From assembly GCF_000719115.1 (NCBI RefSeq), contig NZ_JOEA01000031.1, positions 1-64,000 of the forward strand: a DNA stretch of 64,000 nucleotides, read 5' to 3'. Below are positions 48,233 to 56,542 of this stretch, piece after piece (positions within the stretch are counted from its first letter, which is position 1; each line of letters starts with the position of its first letter). This stretch comes from Lentzea albidocapillata. Its GTDB lineage: Bacteria; Actinomycetota; Actinomycetes; Mycobacteriales; Pseudonocardiaceae. The notes below the pieces were generated by a model, which was not told the DNA's origin, did not search any database, and saw nothing but the letters and a program-made list of their open reading frames with translations. The translations under genes were made by a program, and so were the position numbers.

Positions 48233-49198
48233 TCACACCTCCAGGCGGGCGGACGCCCAGGTCTGCGGGTCGGCGTGCAGCAGCGGATCTGTCACGTCGT
48301 CCGGCAAAGGATCGCCGACGTCCTCGGCGGTGAGCAAAGCGGATGCCGCCTGCAGGTGCCCTGCGCGCAACCGCACCGACGGGGACTCCCCCGCCAAGGT
48401 AGCCGCGAGGAAGCCCGCCGCGAACGCGTCGCCCGCGCCGACCGGCTCCACGACCTCGACCTTCAGCGCCGGTTCGAAGTACGACGAACCGCCTTCGAGC
48501 AGCGTCGCACCGTCCGCGCCCTGCTTGACCACGAGCGACGCCGGGCCCGGCAGCAACTGCCGCAACCGGGCGGGGTCACCCGTGCCCCACACCAGTTCCG
48601 CCTCGTCGGAGCCCGCCAGCACGACGTCCGCCATGTCGGCGAGCTCACGCAGCACGCGCGGGTCGCGGTCCGCCCACAGCGCGGGCCGCCAGTTCAGGTC
48701 GAACGAGATCCGGAACCCGTGCCGCGGCCGGCGCAGCAGCTCGCGCATCATCGCGAGGCACGAGTCGGACAGGCCGGCCGTGATGCCACTGAGGTGCACG
48801 AGCTTCACCTCGCCGAGGCCCAGGCGGTCGATCATCTCCAGCCCCATGCCCGAGGCCGCCGAACCGCGCCGGTAGTAGCGCACGGGGCTGCCGTGCGGCG
48901 AGGCCTCCTTGACGTAGAGGCCGGTCGGGCGCGCCGGGTCGACCCGGACGCGGGACACGTCGACGCCGAAGCCGCCCACCGCGTCGAGCACCGCCAGCCC
49001 GAACGAGTCGTCGCCGACCGCGCTGACCCACGACGACCCGACGCCGAGGCGCGTCAGGTGCACAGCGACGTTGGACTCGGCGCCACCGACGGCCCTGTGC
49101 CAGGTTCGCACCAGATGCACGGGACCGGGTTCAGCCGGAACCATCATCACCATGGTCTCGCCGAGACACACGACACCGCCGACGTGATCGAACCGCAT
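48233..49198 (-). CDS. PfkB-family sugar kinase (KDG-kinase-like)
   Basis: This ribokinase-fold kinase of 321 residues from ATG 49198 has the N-terminal GGVVCLGETMVMMVP with the substrate region GGAESNVAVHLTRLG, the central SFDLNWRPALW, and the C-terminal signature PVGAGDAFAAGF with the catalytic aspartate. The pattern is closest to 2-keto-3-deoxygluconate kinases, but the substrate is not fixed by the motifs. In this cluster it could phosphorylate a sugar acid or amino-sugar product. Co-transcribed with iclR (no gap) and ridA. Confidence 0.88.
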   Translation of the reverse strand: MRFDHVGGVVCLGETMVMMVPAEPGPVHLVRTWHRAVGGAESNVAVHLTRLGVGSSWVSAVGDDSFGLAVLDAVGGFGVDVSRVRVDPARPTGLYVKEASPHGSPVRYYRRGSAASGMGLEMIDRLGLGEVKLVHLSGITAGLSDSCLAMMRELLRRPRHGFRISFDLNWRPALWADRDPRVLRELADMADVVLAGSDEAELVWGTGDPARLRQLLPGPASLVVKQGADGATLLEGGSSYFEPALKVEVVEPVGAGDAFAAGFLAATLAGESPSVRLRAGHLQAASALLTAEDVGDPLPDDVTDPLLHADPQTWASARLEV

Positions 49199-49219
49199 GC
49201 GCGCTCCAGAGGGTGTTCG

Positions 49220-49291
49220 TTGACGGCGGCGAGACCGAATGCTACACAACTCAGCATCACATCGCGCAATGGGAGTTGCAAAATATGCAAC
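49220..49291. promoter_or_regulatory. Divergent promoter with 17-bp palindrome (candidate IclR operator)
   Basis: On the plus strand TTGACG (49220-49225), 17 nt and TACACA (49243-49248) form a usable promoter. The perfect palindrome GTTGCAAAATATGCAAC (49275-49291) follows, overlapping the start region of the deaminase gene. On the minus strand TAGCAT (49239-49244) is a possible -10 for the kinase. A repressor on the palindrome would block the rightward operon; IclR is the nearest candidate. Confidence 0.5.
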
Positions 49292-50577
49292 ATCTGATGG
49301 AGATGGACCTCACGGCCGTCGCGGACATCAGGTCGGAACAGGTCAGCTGGCGCTTCAAGGGCCTGCCGTCGAGCACGTTCGGCTCGACCATCGGCGAGGT
49401 CGCCGGCCAGCGCCTCGACCTGTTCGGCGACGAGTTCGTCGGGCCGCTCGTCGTGCTGGACGCGGACGCGCTGGCACACAACCTGACAACGATGGCGAAG
49501 TGGTGCGACAACCACGGCGTCAAACTGGCACCGCACGGCAAGACGACGATGGCGCCGCAGCTGTTCCAGCGGCAGGTCGAGCACGGCGCCTGGGGCCTCA
49601 CCGCGGCCAACGCGTCACAGCTGCGGGTCTACCGGGCGTTCGGGGTGAACCGGATCCTGCTGGCGAACCAGCTGCTCGACCCCGCGGCGTTGCGCTGGCT
49701 GGTCCGCGAGCTCGACAGGGACCCGGGCTTCGAGTTCAGCTGCTGGGCCGACTCCGAAGCCGGGGTCGCGCTGATGAGCGAGACGTTGCAGGAGCTGCAG
49801 CCGTCACGGCCGGTCGACGTGCTGGTCGAGCTCGGTGCCCCCGGCGGCCGGACGGGCGCGCGTGACCTGGAGACGGCGCTGGCCGTCGCGCGGGCGGTGG
49901 CCCAGAGCCCGGTGCTGCGGCTGGTGGGCGCCGGTGGCTACGAGGGCGCGCTCGCGCACGACGCGTCCGAGTCGTCGCAGTCCATTGTGGACCGCTACCT
50001 GACCGACCTGCGCACGCTCGTGCTGCGCCTGGCCGACGCCGGGCTGCTCGACGAGCTGGACACGGTGATCGTCACCGCGGGCGGCAGCGCGTACTTCGAC
50101 CAGGTGGCGGCGACGCTGTCGCAGCCGTGGCCGATGCCGGTGACCCCGGTGCTGCGCAGCGGCGCGTACATCACGCACGACGACGGTTTCTACCGCGGCA
50201 TCTCGCCGTTCGCGCGGACCGACGGCGTGGAGCCGTTCCGTTCCGCGCTGCGGGCCTGGGCCCAGGTGACGTCACGGCCGCAGCGCGACCTGGCGTTGCT
50301 GACGATCGGCAAGCGCGACGCGTCGTTCGACGAGGGCCTGCCGGAACCGCAGCTCGTCCGCCGCGGCGACGGCGCGATCGCCCCGCTGGCGGGGGCGAGG
50401 ATCACCGCGCTGAACGACCAGCACGCGTTCCTCCAGCTCGGTGCCGAGGCCACGGTCCGTGTCGGCGACTGGATCGGGCTCGGTCTGTCGCACCCCTGCA
50501 CCGTGTTCGACAAGTGGCAGCTGATCCCGGTCGTGCAGGGCACGACCGTGGTCGACCTGATCCGCACCTACTTCTAG
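49285..50577 (+). CDS. D-serine dehydratase-like (DSD1/alanine-racemase-fold) PLP enzyme
   Basis: The protein of about 430 residues has the alanine-racemase-type barrel with the PLP lysine in KLAPHGKTTMAPQLF near 80 and a C-terminal domain with the His/Cys zinc site of the family in GLSHPCTVFDKW near 410. Enzymes of this group dehydrate or deaminate D-serine and D-threonine-like substrates, giving a ketoacid and ammonia through 2-aminoacrylate. ATG 49285 has GGGAG upstream; a longer start is possible but would run through the palindrome. It leads an operon with the D-aminoacylase and permease genes. Confidence 0.85.
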   Translation: MQHLMEMDLTAVADIRSEQVSWRFKGLPSSTFGSTIGEVAGQRLDLFGDEFVGPLVVLDADALAHNLTTMAKWCDNHGVKLAPHGKTTMAPQLFQRQVEHGAWGLTAANASQLRVYRAFGVNRILLANQLLDPAALRWLVRELDRDPGFEFSCWADSEAGVALMSETLQELQPSRPVDVLVELGAPGGRTGARDLETALAVARAVAQSPVLRLVGAGGYEGALAHDASESSQSIVDRYLTDLRTLVLRLADAGLLDELDTVIVTAGGSAYFDQVAATLSQPWPMPVTPVLRSGAYITHDDGFYRGISPFARTDGVEPFRSALRAWAQVTSRPQRDLALLTIGKRDASFDEGLPEPQLVRRGDGAIAPLAGARITALNDQHAFLQLGAEATVRVGDWIGLGLSHPCTVFDKWQLIPVVQGTTVVDLIRTYF

Positions 50578-50590
50578 AAGGAGTGCACTG

Positions 50591-52174
50591 ATGGACGACG
50601 TCGTCCTGCGCGGACCACTGATCGCCGACGGCACGGGCGCGCCCGCCTACCAGGCGGATGTGGGGATCAAGGACGGCGTCATCTCGTCCATCGGGAACGG
50701 GGTGAGCGCCACGCGGTCGATCGACGCGGACGGGCTGGTGCTCGCGCCGGGGTTCATCGACATGCACTCGCACTCGGACCTGCGGGTCCTCGCCGAGCCC
50801 GACCACCTGGCGAAGGTCTCGCAGGGCGTCACCACCGAGGTGCTCGGCCAGGACGGCCTGTCGTACGCGCCGGTGAACGACGAGGTGCTCGCGACGTTGC
50901 GCGGTCAGCTCGCCGGGTGGAACGACGACCCGCCGGGCTTCGACTGGAACTGGCGCTCGGTCGGGGAGTACCTCGACCGGCTCGACCGCGGCATCGCGGT
51001 GAACGCCGCGTACCTGGTGCCACAGGGAACGCTGCGGATGCTGGTCGTCGGCTGGGACGACCGGCGGCCGACCGAGTCCGAAATGGACACCATGAGGTCC
51101 GTTCTCTCGCGGTCGCTCACCGAGGGCGCGATGGGCATGTCGTCCGGGCTCACCTACACGCCGGGCATGTACGCGGACACGTCCGAGCTCGTACAGCTCT
51201 GCGAGGTCGTCGGGCAGCACAACGGCTTCTACAGCCCGCACCACCGCAGCTACGGCGCCGGCGCGTTGGAGGCCTACGCCGAGATGGTGGACGTTTCGAA
51301 GCGCTCCGGCTGTGCGCTGCACCTCGCGCACGCGACGATGAACTTCCCGGTCAACAAGGGCAAGGCACCGGAACTGCTGGCGTTGCTGGACGACGCCATG
51401 GCGAACGGCGCGGACATCTCGCTCGACACCTACCCGTACCTGCCGGGCGCGACGTACCTGAGTGCGCTGCTGCCGTCGTGGGCCACGGAGGGCGGGCCGG
51501 AGAGGGCGCTGGCCAGGTTGTCCGATGTGGACACCCGCGAGCGCATCCGGGCCGAGATCGAGGAGACCGGGTCGGACGGCTGCCACGGCGTGCCGGTCGA
51601 CTGGGACTCCATCGAGATCAACGGCGTCCGCAACGAGCGCAACGCGCACCTCGTCGGCTCCAGCGTGCTCCAGTCGGCGGCCCGGCTGGGACGCGCGCCG
51701 GGTGACCTCTACTTCGACGTGCTGGTCGACGAGCGGATGGGTACCTCGTGCCTCATGCACGTGGGCCACGAGGAGAACGTGCAGGCGATCATGAAGCATC
51801 CGGCGCACACCGGCGGCAGCGACGGGCTGCTGGTCGGCGACCGGCCACATCCGCGCGCCTGGGGCACGTTCCCCCGGTACTTCGCGCGCTACGTCCGCGA
51901 ACTGGGCGTGCTGAGCCTGGAGGAGTGCGTCGAGCACCTCACCGGCCGCGCCGCCCAGCGTTTGCGGCTCACCGACCGGGGTCTGGTCCGCGAGGGCTAC
52001 GCGGCCGACCTGGTGCTGTTCGACCCCGCGACGATCGCCGACACGGCGACGTTCGACGAGCCGCGACAGCAGGCAGCCGGCATCCCGTACGTGTTCTGCA
52101 ACGGGGTGACGGTGATCGACGACGGAACCGCCACCGGCTCATTGCCAGGCCATTCACTCAGGAGCCGCCCGTGA
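50591..52174 (+). CDS. N-acyl-D-amino-acid deacylase (D-aminoacylase)
   Basis: This amidohydrolase-superfamily enzyme hydrolyses N-acyl-D-amino acids to D-amino acids. The 527-residue protein has the metal motif PGFIDMHSHSDL near 56-67, the LHLAHATMNFP segment, GGSDGLLVGDRPHPRAWGTFPRYF near 410-433, typical of D-aminoacylases, and the C-terminal composite domain YAADLVLFDP. A strong AGAAGGAG precedes the ATG by 8 nt. It would feed D-amino acids to the upstream PLP enzyme. The stop overlaps the permease start (GTGA). Confidence 0.93.
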   Translation: MDDVVLRGPLIADGTGAPAYQADVGIKDGVISSIGNGVSATRSIDADGLVLAPGFIDMHSHSDLRVLAEPDHLAKVSQGVTTEVLGQDGLSYAPVNDEVLATLRGQLAGWNDDPPGFDWNWRSVGEYLDRLDRGIAVNAAYLVPQGTLRMLVVGWDDRRPTESEMDTMRSVLSRSLTEGAMGMSSGLTYTPGMYADTSELVQLCEVVGQHNGFYSPHHRSYGAGALEAYAEMVDVSKRSGCALHLAHATMNFPVNKGKAPELLALLDDAMANGADISLDTYPYLPGATYLSALLPSWATEGGPERALARLSDVDTRERIRAEIEETGSDGCHGVPVDWDSIEINGVRNERNAHLVGSSVLQSAARLGRAPGDLYFDVLVDERMGTSCLMHVGHEENVQAIMKHPAHTGGSDGLLVGDRPHPRAWGTFPRYFARYVRELGVLSLEECVEHLTGRAAQRLRLTDRGLVREGYAADLVLFDPATIADTATFDEPRQQAAGIPYVFCNGVTVIDDGTATGSLPGHSLRSRP

Positions 52175-53568
52175 TCGACTGGTTGCAACACTCAACAGGG
52201 GGCTTGCTCACCCTCGCGGTAGTCAGCATCGCGGTGCTGCTGCTACTGATCATCAAGTTCAAGGTCGAGCCGTTCATCGCGCTGATCGTCGTCGCGCTGC
52301 TGGTCGCCCTCTTGGCGGGCGTGCCGGTGGAGACCCTGGTCGGGTCGGCGCAGAAGGCCTCGGACTCGTTGCTGGAGAAGGGCTTCGGCTCGATCCTCGG
52401 GCACATCGCCGCGATCATCGGTCTCGGTACGCTGCTCGGCGCGATCCTGGAAGCGTCCGGCGGCGCACAGGTCCTGATGGACAAGCTGATGCACGCGTTC
52501 GGCGAGAAGAAGGCGCCGGTCGCGATCGGTCTCGCCGGTCTGATCTTCGGCGTGCCGGTCTTCTTCGACATCGGCATCTTCGTGCTCGCACCGCTCGTCT
52601 ACGTGGCGGCCAAGCGCAGCGGCAAGTCGATCGTGCTGTTCAGCATGCCTTTGCTGGCAGGCCTTTCGGTCATGCACGCGTTCATGCCACCGCACCCAGG
52701 GCCAGTGGCGGCGGCCGGTCTCCTGGGCGTGTCGCTCGGCTGGATCATCATCATGGGTCTCGCGGTGGCACTGCCGTCGTGGTTCGTCGGCGGTGTCCTG
52801 TACGCCTACTGGATCGGCAAGCGCATCAACGTGCCGGTGCCGGACGAGATGCTGGCGGCGGCCGAGCTGGCCCGTGAGGACAACGGCGATCGCGAACCGC
52901 CGTCGCTCGGCCTGGTGCTCTCGATCATCGGCCTGCCGCTGGTACTGATCCTCGCCGGCACGTTCGGCTCGATCCTGCTGACCAAGGGCACGCAGCTGTA
53001 CTCGGTGGCGACGTTCTTCGGCACGCCCGCGGTGGCGTTGACGATCTCGGTGCTGCTCGCGTTCTGGCTGCTGGGTTTCCGGCGCGGCATGACGCGGGAG
53101 AAGGTCGCGGAAATGTCCGCCGCCTCGCTGAAGCCGGTCGCGATGATCCTGCTCGTCGTCGGTGCCGGTGGCTTCTTCGGCGCCGTGCTGGCCGCGACGG
53201 GCATCGGCAAGACGCTGGCGACCGAACTGTCCGGCATCGGCCTGCCGGTGATCGCGCTGGCGTACGTGATCAGCTGCGTCATCCGCATCGCGCAGGGTTC
53301 GGCGACGGTCGCGATCGTGACGACCGCGGGCATCGTGGCGCCGGTGCTGGCGGACCTGAACTACTCGCAGCCGCAGCTCGCGCTGGTCGTCATGGCCATC
53401 GCGTCCGGTTCGATCATCGCCTCGCACGTCAACGACGGCGGGTTCTGGATCGTGTCGCGGTACTTCGGGCTGTCGGTCAAGGAGACGCTCCAGTCGTGGA
53501 CGGTCCTCGAGACCATCCTCTCGGTGGTCGGTTTCGTGGTCGCGGCGGTGCTCAGTCTGGTTGTCTGA
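52171..53568 (+). CDS. GntP-family permease (gluconate/D-serine type)
   Basis: This integral membrane proton symporter of 465 residues has about 12 hydrophobic segments and GntP family motifs such as GFGSILGHIAAIIGLGTLLGAI, FGVPVFFDIGIFVLAPL and MHAFMPPHPGP, and later GSATVAIVTTAG and SHVNDGGFWIV. The family includes gluconate transporters and DsdX, the D-serine permease. The surrounding D-amino-acid enzymes favour a D-amino-acid or N-acyl-D-amino-acid substrate here, but a sugar acid cannot be excluded given the KDG-kinase-like gene. Confidence 0.92.
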   Translation: MIDWLQHSTGGLLTLAVVSIAVLLLLIIKFKVEPFIALIVVALLVALLAGVPVETLVGSAQKASDSLLEKGFGSILGHIAAIIGLGTLLGAILEASGGAQVLMDKLMHAFGEKKAPVAIGLAGLIFGVPVFFDIGIFVLAPLVYVAAKRSGKSIVLFSMPLLAGLSVMHAFMPPHPGPVAAAGLLGVSLGWIIIMGLAVALPSWFVGGVLYAYWIGKRINVPVPDEMLAAAELAREDNGDREPPSLGLVLSIIGLPLVLILAGTFGSILLTKGTQLYSVATFFGTPAVALTISVLLAFWLLGFRRGMTREKVAEMSAASLKPVAMILLVVGAGGFFGAVLAATGIGKTLATELSGIGLPVIALAYVISCVIRIAQGSATVAIVTTAGIVAPVLADLNYSQPQLALVVMAIASGSIIASHVNDGGFWIVSRYFGLSVKETLQSWTVLETILSVVGFVVAAVLSLVV

Positions 53569-53572
53569 TCGG

Positions 53573-54088
53573 GTGTTTCGGAACCTGATCTGTCTGCTCG
53601 TGATCGCGGCGGTGGCGGGGTGCTCCTCGCCACCGCCGGTCGCGTCTCCGCCCTCGTCCTCCGCGCCGGACCCGGCAGCCGTGCAGGCGTGGGTCGACCA
53701 GGTCTGCGCCGCGGACGATCCGATCCTCGTCGTCAGCGCCGTGGTGGCGATGTCCCCGAAGTTCGCCCAGGGACAGCAGCCGACGGAAGCGGACCGTCCG
53801 GCCGTGATCGCCACCCTCACCAAGCTGCGCGACATGCACACGGAGTCGAAGACCGCGTACGACGCTATCGGGCCGTCGCCGTTGCCCCGTGGTGACGAGT
53901 TGGTCGCGGGACGTCGTAAAGGACTGGGCGAGATCGTGACGAAGCTGCAGGACTACCTGGACAAGGCGCGGTCGTTCCCTCCTCAGGGCCTTGACTCACC
54001 GCTCCTGCTGGCCGGCATCGACGCCATGACGTGGAAGCCGGAAGGCCCGAGTCTGAGTGATCTGCAGGCTCCGAAGTGCACGAAGTAA
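53573..54088 (+). CDS. Lipoprotein of unknown function
   Basis: From GTG 53573 the 171-residue protein has a lipoprotein signal peptide with hydrophobic core LICLLVIAAVAGC and lipobox VAGC near residue 17. A Ser/Pro-rich linker (SSPPPVASPPSSSAPDP) and a helical domain of about 130 residues with two cysteines follow. It begins 4 nt past the permease stop, so it may be co-transcribed, but whether it is functionally linked is unclear. No family is recognised. Confidence 0.8.
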   Translation: MFRNLICLLVIAAVAGCSSPPPVASPPSSSAPDPAAVQAWVDQVCAADDPILVVSAVVAMSPKFAQGQQPTEADRPAVIATLTKLRDMHTESKTAYDAIGPSPLPRGDELVAGRRKGLGEIVTKLQDYLDKARSFPPQGLDSPLLLAGIDAMTWKPEGPSLSDLQAPKCTK

Positions 54089-54116
54089 TCGGACACAACT
54101 CAACATTCCCCAACGC

Positions 54117-54145
54117 TTGACAACACCCCGGCCGCATCTGAGGAT
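54117..54145 (+). promoter_or_regulatory. Candidate promoter of the alpha-galactosidase gene
   Basis: TTGACA at 54117-54122 is followed after 17 nt by GAGGAT (54140-54145), about 40 nt before the start codon. The -35 is perfect and the -10 is fair. Confidence 0.5.
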
Positions 54146-54186
54146 CGGCACATTGTTCATTTGTGTTTGATGTGGACGGGGCCCGC

Positions 54187-56277
54187 ATGAGCAACACGGA
54201 GGTCGTGCACCTGCACGACGACACCTCCAGCGTCGTCATCACCCTCGTGGGCGGGAGCCTGCCGGTCGTGACGCACTGGGGACGAACTCTCGGAGACCTC
54301 GGCCAGGCCGCGCTGCTGGGTCTGGTCGACGTCGTGTCGTGGACCAACCCGAACAACGCGCCGGACGCGCCGGTGCCGCTCGCGCTGCTGCCCGACGCCG
54401 GGGCCGGGTACGTCGGCCGTCCCGGACTGCGCGGCCATCGCGGCGGCGAGCACTTCGCGCCCGCGCTGACGGTGAGGTCGTTCTCCGGCGAGAACGGCTC
54501 GATCTTCCGTTACGTCGCGTCGGACGAGGCCGCCGGGCTGACCGTGACCGGCACCGTGGAACTGCTGCCGTCCGGCATGCTCCGGCTGCGGCACGTCGTC
54601 CGCAACGACGGCGAGACGCCGTATGCGCTGGAGGGCCTGGAAACCGCGCTCCCCGTCCCCTCTCAGGCCACCGAACTGCTCGACTTCACCGGACGCTGGA
54701 GCCGCGAGCGCGCGCCGCAGCGGCAGGCGCTGCAGTACGGGTCGTGGGTGCGGGAGAGCCGGCGGGGCCGTACCGGGCACGACGCGACCATCGGGTTGCT
54801 GGCCGGCACGCCGGGGTTCTCGTTCCGCGACGGCGAGGTGTGGGCGCTGCACGTGGCGTGGAGCGGCAACCACGTGACGTACGCGGAGAACCTCGTCGAC
54901 GGCTTGCCCGTCCTGGGCGGTGGTGAACTCCTGCTGCCGGGCGAGATCACGCTGGCGGCGGGCGAGGAGTACGAGTCGCCGTGGCTCTACGCGGGCTACT
55001 CGTCCACCGGCATCGACGGCATCAGCGCCGCGTTCCACCAGCAGTTGCGGGAGCGTTCGTTGCGTCCGCGCCCGGTCGTGCTGAACACCTGGGAGGCCGT
55101 CTACTTCGACCACGACCTCGCGCGTCTCACCTCGCTGGCCGACACCGCAGCCGCCATCGGCGTCGAGCGGTTCGTGCTGGACGACGGCTGGTTCCGGCAC
55201 CGCCGCGACGACTCCGCCGGCCTCGGTGACTGGTACGTCGACGAGACGGTGTGGCCGGACGGGCTGACGCCGTTGATCAAGCACGTCCGCGCGCTCGGCA
55301 TGGAGTTCGGGCTGTGGTTCGAGCCCGAGATGATCAACACCGACTCCGACCTCTACCGCGCCCACCCGGACTGGGTGCTCGGACCGCGTCCCGGCGTGCT
55401 GCCGCCGCCGTCGCGCAACCAGCAGGTGCTGAACATCGCGCACCCCGAGGCGTACGCGCACATCCTCGACCGCGTCTCGTCGGTGTTGTCGGACAACGAC
55501 ATCGCGTTCGTGAAGTGGGACCACAACCGCGACCTGATCGGCTCGCGCGTGCACGACCAGACGGCCGCGTTCTACCGGCTGCTCGACGAACTGCGGCTCC
55601 GGCATCCGCACGTGGAGATCGAGAGCTGCTCGTCCGGCGGTGGGCGCATCGACCTCGGCGTGCTCTCCCGCACCGACCGGGTGTGGACGTCGGACTGCAA
55701 CGACGCCCTGGAACGCCAGCTGATCCAGCGGTGGACCGGCGTGTTCCTGCCGCCGGAACTGATGGGCGCGCACGTCGGCCCCACGAAGTCGCACACGACC
55801 GGGCGCGTGCACGACCTGTCGTTCCGGGTGGCCACGGCGATGTTCGGGCACTTCGGGATCGAGTGGGACATCAACTCGGCCACCGACGAGGAACGGGCCG
55901 GGCTGCAGGCCGCGATCGAGTACTACAAGGACGTGCGGTCGTTGGTGCACACCGGTGTCACCGTGCACTCCGACCACCCGGACCCCTCGGCCTGGGTGCA
56001 CGGAATCGTTGCCGGCGACCAGTCCGAGGCCCTGTTCGGGTACGTGCAGCTCGCGACCTCCGTGCAGAACAAGCCGCGCCGGGTGCGGCTGCCGGGACTC
56101 GACCCCGCGCGGACGTACCGGCTGTCGTTCGACGCTCCGGCCGGGCGGCCCAAGCTGATCCAGCGGCTGCCCGCGGACTGGAAGTCCGTGGAACTACCCG
56201 GTTCCGTGCTGTCGGAGGTCGGCGTCCAGCTGCCGGTGCTCGAACCGGAGCAGGCACTTCTGTTGCGCCTGAAGTAG
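54187..56277 (+). CDS. GH36 alpha-galactosidase
   Basis: This glycoside hydrolase releases terminal alpha-galactose. From ATG 54187 it has 696 residues, the bacterial GH36 length, with an N-terminal beta-supersandwich and a TIM barrel. Key motifs: VLDDGWFRHR, GLWFEPEMIN, the nucleophile aspartate in FVKWDHNRD, CSSGGGRIDLG, and the acid/base aspartate in TSDCNDALERQ. There is no signal peptide, so it acts inside the cell on imported oligosaccharides. GTG 54163 or 54172 would be alternative starts. It stands alone with its own promoter and terminator, and no transporter is adjacent. Confidence 0.95.
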   Translation: MSNTEVVHLHDDTSSVVITLVGGSLPVVTHWGRTLGDLGQAALLGLVDVVSWTNPNNAPDAPVPLALLPDAGAGYVGRPGLRGHRGGEHFAPALTVRSFSGENGSIFRYVASDEAAGLTVTGTVELLPSGMLRLRHVVRNDGETPYALEGLETALPVPSQATELLDFTGRWSRERAPQRQALQYGSWVRESRRGRTGHDATIGLLAGTPGFSFRDGEVWALHVAWSGNHVTYAENLVDGLPVLGGGELLLPGEITLAAGEEYESPWLYAGYSSTGIDGISAAFHQQLRERSLRPRPVVLNTWEAVYFDHDLARLTSLADTAAAIGVERFVLDDGWFRHRRDDSAGLGDWYVDETVWPDGLTPLIKHVRALGMEFGLWFEPEMINTDSDLYRAHPDWVLGPRPGVLPPPSRNQQVLNIAHPEAYAHILDRVSSVLSDNDIAFVKWDHNRDLIGSRVHDQTAAFYRLLDELRLRHPHVEIESCSSGGGRIDLGVLSRTDRVWTSDCNDALERQLIQRWTGVFLPPELMGAHVGPTKSHTTGRVHDLSFRVATAMFGHFGIEWDINSATDEERAGLQAAIEYYKDVRSLVHTGVTVHSDHPDPSAWVHGIVAGDQSEALFGYVQLATSVQNKPRRVRLPGLDPARTYRLSFDAPAGRPKLIQRLPADWKSVELPGSVLSEVGVQLPVLEPEQALLLRLK

Positions 56278-56280
56278 GAA

Positions 56281-56316
56281 GAAGGTCCCGGCGGAATGTT
56301 CCCCGCCGGGACCTTC
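56281..56316. terminator. Bidirectional terminator after the alpha-galactosidase gene
   Basis: A perfect 14-bp stem (GAAGGTCCCGGCGG and its complement) with an 8-nt loop lies 3 nt past the galactosidase stop. It would also serve the small convergent lipoprotein gene, whose likely original stop is at 56327. Confidence 0.8.
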
Positions 56317-56326
56317 CTCTCCCCAC

Positions 56327-56471
56327 TTACCGGCCGGCGCGACTTCCGTCGGCCTTGGTGGCCCACCGCGCCCTCTTGCTGCTGTGCCACCGGCTTGCTC
56401 TCCGGCGTCTCCGCACAGGCGGTCAGCGAGATCAACCCCAGCGCGACGACCGCAACACTCCTGCGGATCAT
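56327..56471 (-). pseudogene. Small lipoprotein gene with a probable frameshift
   Basis: A perfect AGGAGG (plus strand 56478-56483) precedes an ATG at 56471 by 6 nt. The product begins MIRRSVAVVALGLISLTACAE, a textbook lipoprotein signal with its lipobox cysteine. The first frame then continues past the terminator into antisense of the galactosidase gene with unlikely composition. A second frame, reached by dropping one G in the GGG near 56362-56364, gives an ending AVATKADGSRAGR and a TAA at 56329-56327, just before the terminator. The 145-nt span is one nt longer than 48 codons. A one-base frameshift, or a sequencing error, is the simplest reading. Confidence 0.5.
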
Positions 56472-56542
56472 CCTGAACCTCCTGGCTAGCGCCTCCGACG
56501 CCCATCACACGCAGAGCGAGCCAGAACGGTTCGAACTGATTT

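Noticed and set aside
54157..56001. A 614-codon minus-strand frame opposite the alpha-galactosidase gene
   Set aside because: Antisense shadow of a gene with complete GH36 catalytic motifs.
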